Part shown: piece after piece, positions 17,062-25,281 of the stretch
How the letters are laid out: each line of letters begins with the position of its first letter
Position numbering within the stretch: the first letter of the stretch is position 1
Made by a program: the position numbers and the translations under genes
Notes under the pieces: model-generated
Seen by the model: the letters and a program-made list of their open reading frames with translations, nothing else
Databases searched by the model: none
What the model was told of the DNA's origin: nothing
Origin: a filamentous cyanobacterium ESFC-1
GTDB taxonomy: Bacteria; Cyanobacteriota; Cyanobacteriia; Cyanobacteriales; Spirulinaceae
DNA: 64,000 bases
Direction: 5' to 3'
Assembly: GCA_000380225.1 (NCBI GenBank)
Contig: KB904821.1
Coordinates: 1,664,830-1,728,829, forward strand

Positions 17062-17126
17062 AGAACCCCGGTTTCTTATTTGCTGATCCAATAAAGTTAG
17101 CATTTCACTTTAGAAACCGGGGTTCT
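17062..17126. repeat. AGAACCCCGGTTTCT inverted repeat
   Basis: AGAACCCCGGTTTCT at 17062-17076 and its exact complement AGAAACCGGGGTTCT at 17112-17126 form a 15-bp stem with a 35-base loop after pyrC. The same motif recurs, singly or as an inverted pair, at about 2138, 19843, 25790/25840, 52603, 53226 and 58261, always outside genes and mostly after stop codons. It is probably a dispersed miniature element used as a terminator. Confidence 0.75.
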
Positions 17127-17172
17127 CAATCCTCACGATTTAACCAGATTGGAATTTAGGAATTTAAGTCTT

Positions 17173-17385
17173 TCAGCCGACATCACAAGAAAAAGCCAAC
17201 TCCTCTAACTTAGGAAAGGCTTGGGTAATGAGCGTGATTACTTGCGCTTTCTCCAGTTTTTGGTCTGAGTGGAGAATTAGCTTGAGAATACTGCTGTCAA
17301 GAGATAACTGGGGTTTGATGCGGTGAGGTTGCAGGAGTTGGTGAATCTGCGAGGAAATGGTGTCAAAGTCGTAAACAAAAGTCAT
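17173..17385 (-). CDS. Hypothetical protein, 70 aa
   Basis: A short protein (MTFVYDFDTISSQIHQLLQP..., ending EELAFSCDVG), probably alpha/beta. It has no motif I recognise, and the single cysteine is near the end. It stands alone between the pyrC repeat and a toxin-antitoxin module. The frame has a natural ATG and stop and looks coding, but there is no functional clue. Confidence 0.45.
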   Translation of the reverse strand: MTFVYDFDTISSQIHQLLQPHRIKPQLSLDSSILKLILHSDQKLEKAQVITLITQAFPKLEELAFSCDVG

Positions 17386-17524
17386 AGCGCCAAAAATAGG
17401 GAGCGATCTAAACTGCTATGCTTAGAGTTCCCCAATTTTGCCTCGCGATCGCGCACTTCTCGTTAAACTATCTCATTTGTCACAAGATGCTGATATAGGA
17501 AACTGGTTTTCAGCCACTACTTAT

Positions 17525-17854
17525 TTAACCCTCAGAAGCATCACGAATACGCTGCTGGAAGCGGGCTATAATTTCAGGACTCAACTCTGCTTCTGGTTCA
17601 ACGACTTCTCGACGCTCCAAAATAGAATTAACTTCGCTTAAAGATGCTTGTCCTAACTTGTTAACTAAAGCCTGAAAATCTTGCTGTTGTTGGTTAACTT
17701 CGTCAATCGGTGTAGTATGAACTGTATAAGCCATTGTGACTTGGCGCGTCAAAGCATAGACGATATATTGGTTTAAAGAAACGCCTTCACTCTGGGCTAA
17801 ATGAGTTAACTGTTGGTGTAATGTTTCGGGTAATCGTAATGTGAATCGGCTCAT
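17525..17854 (-). CDS. Ribbon-helix-helix antitoxin (HicB-like C-terminal type)
   Basis: A 109-residue protein starting MSRFTLRLPETLHQQLTHLAQSEGVSLNQYIVYAL, a clear ribbon-helix-helix DNA-binding domain of the kind found in HicB and other type II antitoxins. The rest is acidic and helical (residues about 50-109), suited to binding the toxin. It begins two bases after the stop codon of the PIN toxin gene upstream on the same strand, so the order is toxin first, antitoxin second. Likely binds its own promoter upstream of the toxin gene near 18292-18330. Confidence 0.82.
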   Translation of the reverse strand: MSRFTLRLPETLHQQLTHLAQSEGVSLNQYIVYALTRQVTMAYTVHTTPIDEVNQQQQDFQALVNKLGQASLSEVNSILERREVVEPEAELSPEIIARFQQRIRDASEG

Positions 17855-17856
17855 GA

Positions 17857-18291
17857 TTAATTTCCTTCAAGTGCTATTTGGGTTACTAATTGAGTCGGAG
17901 TCAATACTTGTAAACCTAGAGAATCTCTGGCTTTTCTAAAGTCACGGATATTAGAGGTTGCGATCGCGGCATTAGCATTCATGGCACAATCAATTACTAG
18001 ATCGTCTCCTGCGTCGGGTGAAGTGGGTCGCCAGGAATAGTAAATTGTCGTGAATTGAGATTGACTTAGTAGAAGGGCTAAAACAGGTTGCAATTCCTGC
18101 CAACGTACTTCTGAAAGTTTACGGGATAAAACGTCTTCATACTCGTAGGCAAGTGCATTAGAAATATGAACCTGAATTAAGCCAGCTAACCAGGCATCAA
18201 TAACGAAACCCGCTGCACTACCTTGTTTCGTTAAGCCCTCAAATACAACGTTCGTATCAATAACGATACGCAACAGAGATGAAGCAAACAT
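17857..18291 (-). CDS. PIN-domain toxin of a type II toxin-antitoxin pair
   Basis: A 144-residue PIN-fold ribonuclease of the 'putative toxin-antitoxin system toxin component, PIN family' type. Seen: RIVIDTNVVFEGL with the first catalytic Asp, an internal Glu in ALAYEYEDVL, DAGDDLVIDCAMNANAAIATSNIRDF with the later acidic residues, and a C-terminal GLQVLTPTQL. By family knowledge it would cleave RNA when free of the antitoxin encoded just downstream. The upstream region is immediately adjacent to a second module and the 118-bp repeat. Confidence 0.85.
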   Translation of the reverse strand: MFASSLLRIVIDTNVVFEGLTKQGSAAGFVIDAWLAGLIQVHISNALAYEYEDVLSRKLSEVRWQELQPVLALLLSQSQFTTIYYSWRPTSPDAGDDLVIDCAMNANAAIATSNIRDFRKARDSLGLQVLTPTQLVTQIALEGN

Positions 18292-18358
18292 GATGCTATT
18301 ATAGCACCATATTCGGTGTCACACATACACGAAAAATAATATTGAAAACGATCGTTAC

Positions 18359-18476
18359 AGCAAATATAAACTTAATATGAACTCCGATCCCTACAATTTG
18401 CAACGTTTTTTAGAAGCGCAAGCCATGAACTACGATCGCGCTTTAGCTGAACTTAAAGCAGGGGAAAAGCGATCGC
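18359..18476 (+). repeat. 118-bp direct repeat, copy A
   Basis: Bases 18359-18476 and 19262-19379 are the same length with no gaps and differ at nine positions (about 92% identical); the first 60 bases are identical. They hold the start region and first 33 codons of the DUF1810 gene. Both copies end in the HIP1 site GCGATCGC, after which the sequences diverge completely. Between them lies a complete PIN toxin-antitoxin module. Confidence 0.92.
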
Positions 18477-18505
18477 GTTCTCTTAACTCAGGCGTTTTTG
18501 GCTAA
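18377..18505 (+). pseudogene. Truncated 5' copy of the DUF1810 gene
   Basis: From the ATG at 18377 the frame reads MNSDPYNLQRFLEAQAMNYD and follows the intact gene at 19280 for 33 codons up to AGEKRS. It then runs into unrelated sequence and stops at TAA 18503-18505 (42 codons). It is the stump left by the rearrangement that placed the toxin-antitoxin module in front of the intact copy. Confidence 0.85.
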
Positions 18506-18548
18506 GGTAAAATAAATTAAACACACTGTATTTACCCGCGATCGCGTT

Positions 18549-18824
18549 ATGTCTGACACAACAGTAGAGCGACAAAATCTTATTGAAGTAGTCAACGATT
18601 TGCCCGATGAGGTTTTGGTAGAACTCGCAAATTTCCTCGATTACTTACGATATAAAGCTAGTCAACGTCCAGAAATCGCTACTTCTGAGCAAAATTTTCT
18701 ACTAACTGTTGCAGGTTTAGGTGAATCTGGGCAACAAGATATTTCTGAGTCTGACGAAGAGATACTACAAAATGAAATAGACTCCATTTCCGGTTGGAGC
18801 AACAAGCTGAACAAGCGTCCATGA
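18549..18824 (+). CDS. Antitoxin of a PIN toxin module (DUF2281-like)
   Basis: A 91-residue protein whose first half, ERQNLIEVVNDLPDEVLVELANFLDYLRYKAS, has the LPDEVLxELxxFLDYLRYK pattern of DUF2281-type VapB antitoxins in cyanobacteria. The acidic second half (ISESDEEILQNEIDSISGWS) would embrace the toxin. Its stop codon overlaps the toxin start by the tetranucleotide ATGA at 18821-18824, a sign of translational coupling. The whole module lies between two 118-bp direct repeats. Confidence 0.8.
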   Translation: MSDTTVERQNLIEVVNDLPDEVLVELANFLDYLRYKASQRPEIATSEQNFLLTVAGLGESGQQDISESDEEILQNEIDSISGWSNKLNKRP

Positions 18825-19234
18825 CAGCGATACTCGATACTAGCTTTTTGTTTGCCTTAACCGATCGAGACGATCGTAATCATCAAAGGGTAGTTAGGAT
18901 TGCTCAAAGCCTGAATGAGCCATTGGTACTTCCTGTAGTTGTTTTACCCGAAATCTGTTATCTCATTGCATCCAGATTGGGACATCAAGCAATGCGCCAA
19001 TTTGTGTCTAGTATATCACTGAATACGGTTCAGATTGAATCTCTAACCCGGCAGGATTTGGTACGAGTACATGAGATTTTGGAGCGGTATGCTGATAATC
19101 AACTTGATTTTACAGATGCCGCGATCGTTGCTATTGCCGAAAGGCTAAATATCACTCGTGTTTATACACTCGATCGTCGAGATTTTTCGATCGTTCGTCC
19201 AAGTCACTGCGATTACTTTGAGTTATTTCCTTAA
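18821..19234 (+). CDS. PIN-domain ribonuclease toxin (VapC-like)
   Basis: About 137 residues from the ATG at 18821, which overlaps the antitoxin stop; a longer frame from 18794 is less likely. Seen: the first acidic residue in MTAILDTSFLFALTDRDD, a Glu in VLPEICYLIASR, and LDFTDAAIVAIAERLNITRVYTLDRRDF with the remaining acidic residues of the PIN active site. The family cleaves tRNA or rRNA. The module with its regulatory region occupies 18477-19261, exactly between direct repeats, and is likely a recent arrival or tandem rearrangement product. Confidence 0.88.
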   Translation: MTAILDTSFLFALTDRDDRNHQRVVRIAQSLNEPLVLPVVVLPEICYLIASRLGHQAMRQFVSSISLNTVQIESLTRQDLVRVHEILERYADNQLDFTDAAIVAIAERLNITRVYTLDRRDFSIVRPSHCDYFELFP

Positions 19235-19261
19235 ATCACTTTAATCCGGGTCATTGCTGAT

Positions 19262-19379
19262 AGCAAATATAAACTTAATATGAACTCCGATCCCTACAAT
19301 TTGCAACGTTTTTTAGAAGCCCAAGCAATGAACTACGATGATGCTTTAGGCGAACTTAAAGCGGGTGAAAAGCGATCGC
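19262..19379 (+). repeat. 118-bp direct repeat, copy B (inside the intact DUF1810 gene)
   Basis: The intact copy of the repeat described at 18359. It spans 18 bases of leader and the first 33 codons of the DUF1810 gene. Confidence 0.92.
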
Positions 19380-19714
19380 ATTGGATGTGGTATGTTTTCC
19401 CGCAATACAAAGGCTTGGGGATGAGTAGGATGTCGCAACAGTACGCAATCCGAAGTCTGGATGAAGCGAGGGCTTATTTAGAGCATCCCACATTGGGCGA
19501 TCGCCTGCTCGAATGTAGCGAAACTGTCTTGAGTATAGACGATTACTCTGCTTTTGATATTTTGGGTTCTCCTGATGACATGAAATTGCGCTCTTGTGCG
19601 ACTTTATTCGCTGTTGTATCTCCCCCTGATTCTCTGTTTATGCAGATATTAGATCGGTTTTATCAGGGTGAGAAAGATCGTCAAACGTTAGACTTATTGG
19701 GAATCGAGACGTAA
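19280..19714 (+). CDS. DUF1810 family protein
   Basis: A 144-residue protein of the DUF1810 family (calpastatin-like name in old annotation), small helical cytoplasmic proteins of unknown function. Seen: YNLQRFLEAQAMNYDDALGELKAGEKRSHWMWYVFPQ, with the family motif HWMWYVFPQ, and GLGMSRMSQQYAIRSLDEARAYLEHPTLGDRL. The family commonly starts DPYNLxRFLxAQ, so the ATG at 19280 is secure. The same first 33 codons are present as a truncated copy 903 bases upstream. Gene function is unaffected by the rearrangement because this copy is complete. Confidence 0.92.
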   Translation: MNSDPYNLQRFLEAQAMNYDDALGELKAGEKRSHWMWYVFPQYKGLGMSRMSQQYAIRSLDEARAYLEHPTLGDRLLECSETVLSIDDYSAFDILGSPDDMKLRSCATLFAVVSPPDSLFMQILDRFYQGEKDRQTLDLLGIET

Positions 19715-19883
19715 TTTAGAAACCGTTTATCTGATTCGCAAAACTACACATTTCCAGAGCTTACGAAAACGGTTTGGTGAAACAATCCACAAAAAACCCG
19801 ATTTCTAAGGTCACATTCTAACTTAATAAAATGAACCAACTAGAAACCGGGGTTCTGAATTAAAACCTTTCCTGGGGATATAG

Positions 19884-20552
19884 TTAAGCCGTCACTTTAT
19901 CCGCTAAATTTACTTCGGGGAACTTGACATTCACGCCACCCAAGCCGCAATAACCGCCGGGATTTTTAGCGAGATACTGTTGGTGATATTCCTCAGCATA
20001 GTAAAATTCAGGCGCATCGATAATTTCGGTGGTAATTTCGCCTAAACCCGCTTTCTTCACAGCTTCTTGGTAAACGGCTTTAGAAGCCTCAGCCAATTGC
20101 TTTTGTTCGTCGGAATAAGTGTAAATACCAGAACGATATTGCGTCCCGGTGTCATTTCCTTGACGCATTCCTTGGGTGGGGTTGTGGCTTTCCCAAAAGA
20201 CTTTGAGGAGTGTTTCGTAGCTAATAACAGAGGGGTCATAAACGACGAAAACTACCTCATTATGTCCGGTCATACCGGAACAAACTTCTTGGTAAGTCGG
20301 ATTATGGGTATATCCAGCAGCATAGCCAACCGCAGTTGAATATACGCCTTCTTGCTGCCAAAACTTACGTTCTGCGCCCCAGAAGCAACCCAAGCCAAAC
20401 ATGGCCATTTCCATCCCGTCGGGATAGGGGGGCTTGAGGCGGTTGTTGTTGACATAATGCTTTGCGGGAACGGGCATTTCTTGGTCGCGTCCCGGTAAAG
20501 CTTCTTCTGATTTGGGCATACTGGCTTTTTTACCAAATCCAAAAAGTACCAT
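19884..20552 (-). CDS. msrA: Peptide methionine sulfoxide reductase A
   Basis: A 222-residue MsrA that reduces the S-epimer of methionine sulfoxide in proteins and free methionine. Seen: [17 protein letters not shown] with the catalytic Cys56, [54 protein letters not shown], and the C-terminal [19 protein letters not shown] with the resolving cysteine. The N-terminal 45 residues ([13 protein letters not shown] and so on) are the extension typical of cyanobacterial and plant MsrA of this subgroup. Transcribed alone. Confidence 0.97.
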   Translation of the reverse strand: MVLFGFGKKASMPKSEEALPGRDQEMPVPAKHYVNNNRLKPPYPDGMEMAMFGLGCFWGAERKFWQQEGVYSTAVGYAAGYTHNPTYQEVCSGMTGHNEVVFVVYDPSVISYETLLKVFWESHNPTQGMRQGNDTGTQYRSGIYTYSDEQKQLAEASKAVYQEAVKKAGLGEITTEIIDAPEFYYAEEYHQQYLAKNPGGYCGLGGVNVKFPEVNLADKVTA

Positions 20553-20867
20553 AAATATTTTTAACCTCAGATTTTTTAAGTATCTTTACATTCTTTAATA
20601 TAGCGTTCTCTCTCCGAGGATCAAAGGGGATGGAAGTAGGGATATCAGTAGTTTCAGAGATCGGTATCTCAGAGGAGCGTTTTTTGGCTCAAAGGCAGGG
20701 AAAAAATAGGGCCTCTGGGTGTCAATTTCTGGCTTTTCCCTTGAACTCGTTGCCAAATAAACAAATGCTGTGATGAATTTACGGTTATTATGAAAGCAAG
20801 TTGAGCCTCATTTCTCAAGGGGGCGATCGCGCCTTGAGGAAAGGGGAACACAATAGGCAAGTTCGGT
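20553..20867. other. Gene-free spacer between msrA and the 20868 gene
   Basis: 315 bases hold the divergent promoters of msrA and the 199-residue unknown. A HIP1 site lies inside an imperfect inverted repeat (CTCAAGG at 20814-20820 with CCTTGAG at 20832-20838). I see no RNA gene and no open frame with coding character. Confidence 0.5.
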
Positions 20868-21467
20868 ATGACCTACACAACCGAAGATTTAATTAATATC
20901 CTCGATGGCGAATTACGGGCCAATTGGTATGGCGAACGAGTCCTGATGTCCCCCGAAAAACGCCTCAAAGACCCGGTTTTAGCCAAAGCCTTGGGTCAAG
21001 GTCAAATTAGCAAAGTCTACGCTTATCGAGAATTTCGCGACCAAATCCACCGCTATCAACTCGACTACAATATTTCGGGCTTAGTCTGGCGAGAATGCAC
21101 ATTTCAAGGTAAAACTCTGCGATTTCGCGAATTGCACAATCAACTCATTGCCATTCCCCAAGACAAAGAACACCTGATGGCTGCCAAACCGCAAATTTTA
21201 CAATTTTGGCAAGAAGCCACCGAGGGAATGCAGTTTTGGTTAGCCCGCAATCATCCCGAAGCCCTCAGCCGTCAACAAGTCAAAACCCTAGCCGACGAAG
21301 CCGAATGGATCGAAATCGAAACCACCCGTCACGAACTGTATTTAGGGTTATGTTGGGGCAATCCCGGTGAATGTCGCTATCAATGGGCTTATCCCGAATC
21401 GGGGTGCGATCGCATTGTGGCATCCGTAGACGAGCCGCGATCGCTCAAATTGGTCGGCAGTTGGTAA
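20868..21467 (+). CDS. Conserved hypothetical protein, 199 aa
   Basis: I do not recognise the family. It is rich in aromatic residues and Trp (ANWYGERVL, SGLVWRECTF, FWQEATEGMQFWLAR, LGLCWGNPGECRYQWAYPES). It is a mixed alpha/beta protein without signal peptide or membrane segment. A good ribosome binding stretch, GAGGAAAGGGG, ends about 20 bases before the ATG. The sfsA gene follows 42 bases later on the same strand, so the two may form an operon. The composition is typical of cyanobacterial core genes. Confidence 0.7.
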   Translation: MTYTTEDLINILDGELRANWYGERVLMSPEKRLKDPVLAKALGQGQISKVYAYREFRDQIHRYQLDYNISGLVWRECTFQGKTLRFRELHNQLIAIPQDKEHLMAAKPQILQFWQEATEGMQFWLARNHPEALSRQQVKTLADEAEWIEIETTRHELYLGLCWGNPGECRYQWAYPESGCDRIVASVDEPRSLKLVGSW

Positions 21468-21509
21468 ACTCATGCTATCGTAGGCAAGCTGTTTGCTGGT
21501 TTCAAGACT

Positions 21510-22238
21510 GTGGTTGATTCCTTTCTCTACACCTATCCCCCCTTACAAGAGGGCATTCTCCTCAAACGCTATAAACGCTTCCTCGCCGATATTGAACTGA
21601 AATCGGGGGAAATCATCACCGCCCATTGTCCCAACACCGGGCCGATGACCGGATTAGCCATTCCGGGCAACTTAGTCCAAGTTTCGAGCAGCGACAACCC
21701 CAAGCGTAAACTGCCCTACACCTGGGAAATGATCCAAGTCCACGACACCAAACCGACTTGGGTGGGAACCAATACGGGTTTACCGAACAAAATCGTTAAA
21801 CTAGCCCTCGAACAAAAACTGTTTCCCGAACTGACTCCCCACTACAGCCAGATTCGCCCGGAAGTGCGTTACGGTGTGGAGGGCAAAAGCCGCATTGATT
21901 TCCTGTTGAGCGATGAGGGCAAACCCCCCATTTATCTAGAAGTCAAGAGTACCACTTGGGCCCAAGGAAAGCGGGTTTTATTCCCCGATACTGTCACCAC
22001 CCGCGGCCAAAAACACCTTAAAGATTTGATGGCGATTACCCCAGAAGCCAAAGCGGTGATGCTATATTTTATCAATCGTGGCGACTGTATTGAATTTGCC
22101 CCTGGAGATGCTGCCGATCAGCGTTATGGCGAGTTATTGCGAGAAGCCCGTTCCTGCGGCGTACAAGTGTTGCCCTATCGCTTCGAGATTTCGCCCCAGG
22201 GGGTTCGTTTCATCGGTTTGGCGAAGACGGCGTTTTAG
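21510..22238 (+). CDS. sfsA: Sugar fermentation stimulation protein / DNA-RNA nuclease SfsA
   Basis: A 242-residue SfsA, a PD-(D/E)XK-fold protein with an N-terminal OB-fold that binds DNA; nuclease activity has been reported for family members. Seen: FLYTYPPLQEGILLKRYKRFLADIEL, HCPNTGPMTGL, EVRYGVEGKSRIDFLLSDEG with the catalytic Asp, YLEVKSTTW with the ExK pair, and FPDTVTTRGQKHLKDLM. The start is a GTG at 21510; no ATG lies nearby upstream and the family begins close to here. Its role in photosynthetic bacteria is not known. A repeat cassette fills the space to trmFO. Confidence 0.95.
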   Translation: MVDSFLYTYPPLQEGILLKRYKRFLADIELKSGEIITAHCPNTGPMTGLAIPGNLVQVSSSDNPKRKLPYTWEMIQVHDTKPTWVGTNTGLPNKIVKLALEQKLFPELTPHYSQIRPEVRYGVEGKSRIDFLLSDEGKPPIYLEVKSTTWAQGKRVLFPDTVTTRGQKHLKDLMAITPEAKAVMLYFINRGDCIEFAPGDAADQRYGELLREARSCGVQVLPYRFEISPQGVRFIGLAKTAF

Positions 22239-22261
22239 AATTATGAGTGATGAACTATGAA

Positions 22262-22417
22262 TGTAGGGTTTTTTGGGCAATCGGCTTTTCAGCAATCGGC
22301 AATCGGTGTGTAGGGGCGGGGTTTCCCCGTCCAATAACCAATAACCAATAACCCATAACCAATAACCAACAACCAATAACCAATAACCAATAACAAACAA
22401 CCAACAACCAATAACCA
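22262..22417. repeat. Composite repeat cassette, sense orientation to trmFO
   Basis: On the plus strand: CAATCGG units (22275-22310), TGTAGGGGCGGGG-TTT-CCCCG hairpin (22309-22330), and about twelve CCAATAA/CCAACAA heptamers (22331-22416). Read on the minus strand this is the same order as the cassettes at 3425 and 4848. The array ends a few bases before the trmFO start codon. Confidence 0.88.
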
Positions 22418-22420
22418 AAA

Positions 22421-23770
22421 ATGACAAATCGAATCAATGTAATTGGTGGCGGATTAGCCGGGACAGAAGCCGCGTGGCAAATTGCCCAAGCAGGGATTCC
22501 CGTGACGCTGTATGAAATGCGTCCTGTGATGACCAGTCCTGCCCACCACAGCGAAGAATTAGCCGAATTAGTCTGTAGTAACTCGTTTGGGGCGATGGCC
22601 AGCGATCGCGCGGCGGGATTGCTACATACAGAACTGCGTCGCCTCAATTCGATTATTATCGGCAAGGCGGACGAACACGCAGTCCCGGCGGGTGGGGCTT
22701 TGGCGGTAGACCGCGCTATTTTTAGCAAAGAACTCACCCAAACTCTAGCGAATCATCCCCTGATTGAGTTATGTCGCGAGGAGATTACAGCTATCCCTAG
22801 AGAGGGCGTGACAGTCCTGACAACCGGGCCCCTCACCAGTGAAGCGTTAGCGGCGGATTTGCAGCAGTTTACGGGGATGGAGTATTGCAGCTTTTTTGAT
22901 GCGGCCAGTCCGATTATTGTGGGAGAGTCGATTAATTCTGAGATTGCGTTTTTGGCTTCTCGTTATGACAAGGGAGAGGCGGCTTATCTCAACTGTCCCA
23001 TGAACAAGGAGCAGTATTTAGCTTTTCGGGAAGCGCTCTGTGAAGCCGAACAAGCCGAAGTCAAGGATTTTGAGCGAGAAAACGCCAAATTCTTTGAAGG
23101 CTGCCTGCCGATTGAAGAATTGGCGCAACGGGGAGAGGATACGATGTGCTATGGCCCCTTGAAGCCTGTGGGTTTGAGCGATCGCCGTTACCCGGAGCGC
23201 GATCGCCCTTATGCTGTGGTTCAGCTTCGTCAGGAAGACAAAGCCGGACAGCTTTGGAATATGGTGGGCTTTCAAACAAATTTACGCTGGGGGGAACAAA
23301 AGCGGGTGTTTCGCTTGATTCCCGGTTTGGAGAATGCTGAGTTTGTGCGGATGGGGGTGATGCACCGCAATACGTTTATCAATTCGCCGCAGTTGCTCAA
23401 TGCAACTTTACAATTTAAAAATCGTCATACCTTATTAGCGGCAGGACAATTAGTAGGGACAGAAGGTTATACCGCAGCAGCAGCAGGCGGTTGGTTAGCC
23501 GGAACCAATGCGGCTCGTCTCGTTCAAGGTTTAGAACCCGTCACGCTACCCTCAACAATGATGATGGGTGCGTTGATTGAGTTTATTACTTCGGCTTCCC
23601 CGAAGCATTTTCAACCTATGCCCCCGAATTTTGGCATTATACCCCCCCTCGAAAAGCGAATTCGCAATAAACGGGAACGCTATGGGGTTTATCGCGATCG
23701 CGCTTTGGGGGATTTAGAGCAATGGCTAACGGAAATTAAACACCAGCGAGTTGTTCAGACTGTGAGCTAG
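22421..23770 (+). CDS. trmFO: Folate/FAD-dependent tRNA m5U54 methyltransferase TrmFO
   Basis: A 449-residue flavoprotein that makes 5-methyluridine at position 54 of tRNA with methylene-tetrahydrofolate as carbon source and FAD as reductant. Seen: the dinucleotide motif [15 protein letters not shown] (residues 5-19), [31 protein letters not shown], the CPMNKEQY segment with its catalytic-region cysteine, [19 protein letters not shown], and the C-terminal [22 protein letters not shown]. The ATG at 22421 fits the family start. Immediately upstream is the CCAATAA/CCAACAA heptamer array, so the message has an unstructured, G-free leader without a Shine-Dalgarno sequence, just as at trpC. Confidence 0.97.
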   Translation: MTNRINVIGGGLAGTEAAWQIAQAGIPVTLYEMRPVMTSPAHHSEELAELVCSNSFGAMASDRAAGLLHTELRRLNSIIIGKADEHAVPAGGALAVDRAIFSKELTQTLANHPLIELCREEITAIPREGVTVLTTGPLTSEALAADLQQFTGMEYCSFFDAASPIIVGESINSEIAFLASRYDKGEAAYLNCPMNKEQYLAFREALCEAEQAEVKDFERENAKFFEGCLPIEELAQRGEDTMCYGPLKPVGLSDRRYPERDRPYAVVQLRQEDKAGQLWNMVGFQTNLRWGEQKRVFRLIPGLENAEFVRMGVMHRNTFINSPQLLNATLQFKNRHTLLAAGQLVGTEGYTAAAAGGWLAGTNAARLVQGLEPVTLPSTMMMGALIEFITSASPKHFQPMPPNFGIIPPLEKRIRNKRERYGVYRDRALGDLEQWLTEIKHQRVVQTVS

Positions 23771-23945
23771 GGTTTAAGGGGGAAGATTGGGGAGTTTTAT
23801 TTTGGTGTTTATGTTGCCGAGCTGTCATCATGACATTCACCAAGTCGGGCATTTCTTGACGACATTCTAAACAGAACCAGTATAAGCGCTTGTTACCCGC
23901 GCAAAGTACCATGGCGTGGTTGCAGCAGGGACAGTTGTTATTCAT
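23736..23945 (-). CDS. Small zinc-ribbon-like protein, 69 aa
   Basis: [35 protein letters not shown] contains two CxxC pairs (CPCC and CLEC) spaced like a zinc ribbon, and another cysteine. The second half is Gln/Ser rich and disordered-looking. Small proteins of this pattern are common in cyanobacteria, but I cannot name a function. Its last 35 bases overlap the 3' end of trmFO on the opposite strand. The motif content argues that it is real and not a shadow frame. Confidence 0.65.
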   Translation of the reverse strand: MNNNCPCCNHAMVLCAGNKRLYWFCLECRQEMPDLVNVMMTARQHKHQNKTPQSSPLNPSSQSEQLAGV

Positions 23946-24292
23946 GGCGTTATAGTTAGCTTGATGGCTTTTTTAAAAAAGGTGGTTTTAAATCCACGTC
24001 TTCTTTTAGTTTAGAAGACAAACCCAGAAACAACTGTAAAGTTACTTAAATTCTTGGCGGGGATCGCTCCGAGCAAGTGTATTCTTGTTAAGAATGGACA
24101 GTCTCTAACAAAAAACTTGGTTTTGAGAGTTAAGAGTTATTAACAGTTACTTTTCTTAAAGTTTCCTTCTAGGGGGTGGCGATCGCGCCCAAACTATGAC
24201 CATAAAATCAGAAAAAGTTTGATTTTTTTGGAAATTTTTGCCCAATTTGCCCCGGTTCGCTCCCAAAAGTGTTATGCTGAAATTTGTAGTAC

Positions 24293-24365
24293 GGGCATGT
24301 AGCTCAGGGGATAGAGCACCAGATTCCGGTTCTGGGTGTCGGGGGTTCAAATCCCTCCATGCTCG
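24293..24365 (+). tRNA. tRNA-Arg (anticodon CCG)
   Basis: A full cloverleaf of 73 bases. The acceptor arm is GGGCATG (24293-24299) with CATGCTC; the D-stem is GCTC/GAGC; the anticodon stem is CCAGA/TCTGG with loop TTCCGGT, anticodon CCG reading CGG; the variable loop is short; the T-arm GGGGG-TTCAAAT-CCCTC has one G-T pair. The discriminator is G and no CCA is encoded. A -10-like TATGCT lies at 24273-24278. It reads CGG, a rare-to-moderate arginine codon. Confidence 0.95.
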
Positions 24366-24470
24366 TTTTTGATAACGATTTGAATCTCAACACAAATCAC
24401 CAGTAGCCTACTGAGTACCCGCGTGAAAGCTCAAAGCTATTGGCGTTTAGTCTTAAATGGTGAACTGACC

Positions 24471-24526
24471 CAAAAGACGGATAACTGCTCTACTTCGAGG
24501 GGGATAGATGGATCATCCGTCTTTTT
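24471..24526 (+). terminator. Long-loop inverted repeat with T-tract
   Basis: AAAAGACGGAT (24471-24481) pairs with ATCCGTCTTTTT (about 24512-24523) around a loop of about 30 bases. The T-tract fits an intrinsic terminator on the plus strand. No gene precedes it other than the tRNA 105 bases upstream, so it may end a longer tRNA transcript or a small RNA between 24366 and 24525. Confidence 0.4.
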
Positions 24527-24589
24527 CCCATAATAAGGATGCCAAGGTCATCTCTCAACAAGCTTGGGAGTCAAGGTTTACGAAGTAAC

Positions 24590-24805
24590 TTAGGTTTGAC
24601 GAAATTGGCTTAAAACGGCCTCGATAGCGTTGGGGTCGTCTTCGTTTTCTAAAGCAGCAAGTAATTGCAGTGTCATGGTCTCTGCACACTCCAATCCTTG
24701 CTGGGTTTCGAGACGTTGTATTTCCTCTAAAACTTCGTGCAAAGTCGCGTAATTAAACAGACTCTTGACCGTTTCGAGGTTTTGATCGTTTGGGTTCGCA
24801 CTCAT
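24590..24805 (-). CDS. Hypothetical protein, 71 aa
   Basis: A small acidic helical protein: NLETVKSLFNYATLHEVLEEIQRLETQQGLECAETMTLQLLAALENEDD. It has no recognisable domain and no membrane segment. It stands alone between tRNA-Arg and a spacer that carries repeat and decayed-gene traces. It reads as a real gene from its composition, but function is unknown. Confidence 0.5.
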   Translation of the reverse strand: MSANPNDQNLETVKSLFNYATLHEVLEEIQRLETQQGLECAETMTLQLLAALENEDDPNAIEAVLSQFRQT

Positions 24806-25049
24806 AGGCTGTAAGGGCTAATATCGAAAGCTTACGGGTTTTTACTTAAATACTCTTTTCGTAGTCTCAGGCAAAAATAGGAAAACGTCAAGATGGGTTC
24901 CTCAAAACTTCATCACAACTTTATAAAAAAACGAAAATCTCTTTACAACTTTACGAAACTCTAGAAGATGTGCTACTTCTAGAAATTAACATTTACTAAC
25001 GGGAGAATTCTATTTGCTCAAAAGCTTTACTGAGTTTTTCACGGTATAA

Positions 25050-25130
25050 GGTATTGACGATGCTAATTTAGAAGATACCGATCTGGGGAATACTAATTTT
25101 AATGGTGTGATTCTTTCTCAAGAGAGCTAA
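25050..25130 (+). pseudogene. Pentapeptide-repeat fragment
   Basis: The frame GIDDANLEDTDLGNTNFNGV followed by ILSQES and TAA (25128-25130) shows the A(N/D)LxxTDLxxTNFxx rhythm of pentapeptide-repeat proteins. An in-frame stop lies just upstream (25047-25049), and no start codon precedes the frame. It is best read as the tail of a decayed pentapeptide-repeat gene. Confidence 0.45.
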
Positions 25131-25143
25131 ATCCAGCCATCAC

Positions 25144-25189
25144 GGGGACTAATTCAGGCTACAATCGGGGACTAATTCAGGCTACAATC
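25144..25189. repeat. Perfect 23-bp tandem duplication
   Basis: GGGGACTAATTCAGGCTACAATC style unit repeated exactly twice, at 25144-25166 and 25167-25189, in the spacer upstream of the 25282 gene. It looks like a recent duplication or a regulatory tandem. Confidence 0.9.
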
Positions 25190-25281
25190 TAGAGACTGTG
25201 ACCCCTGCGACTCACTTTCTCTTAATTGTTGCTGATTATTCTTATTAGATTTAGGATTGAGAGCAAGACCTGATTTGCTAA

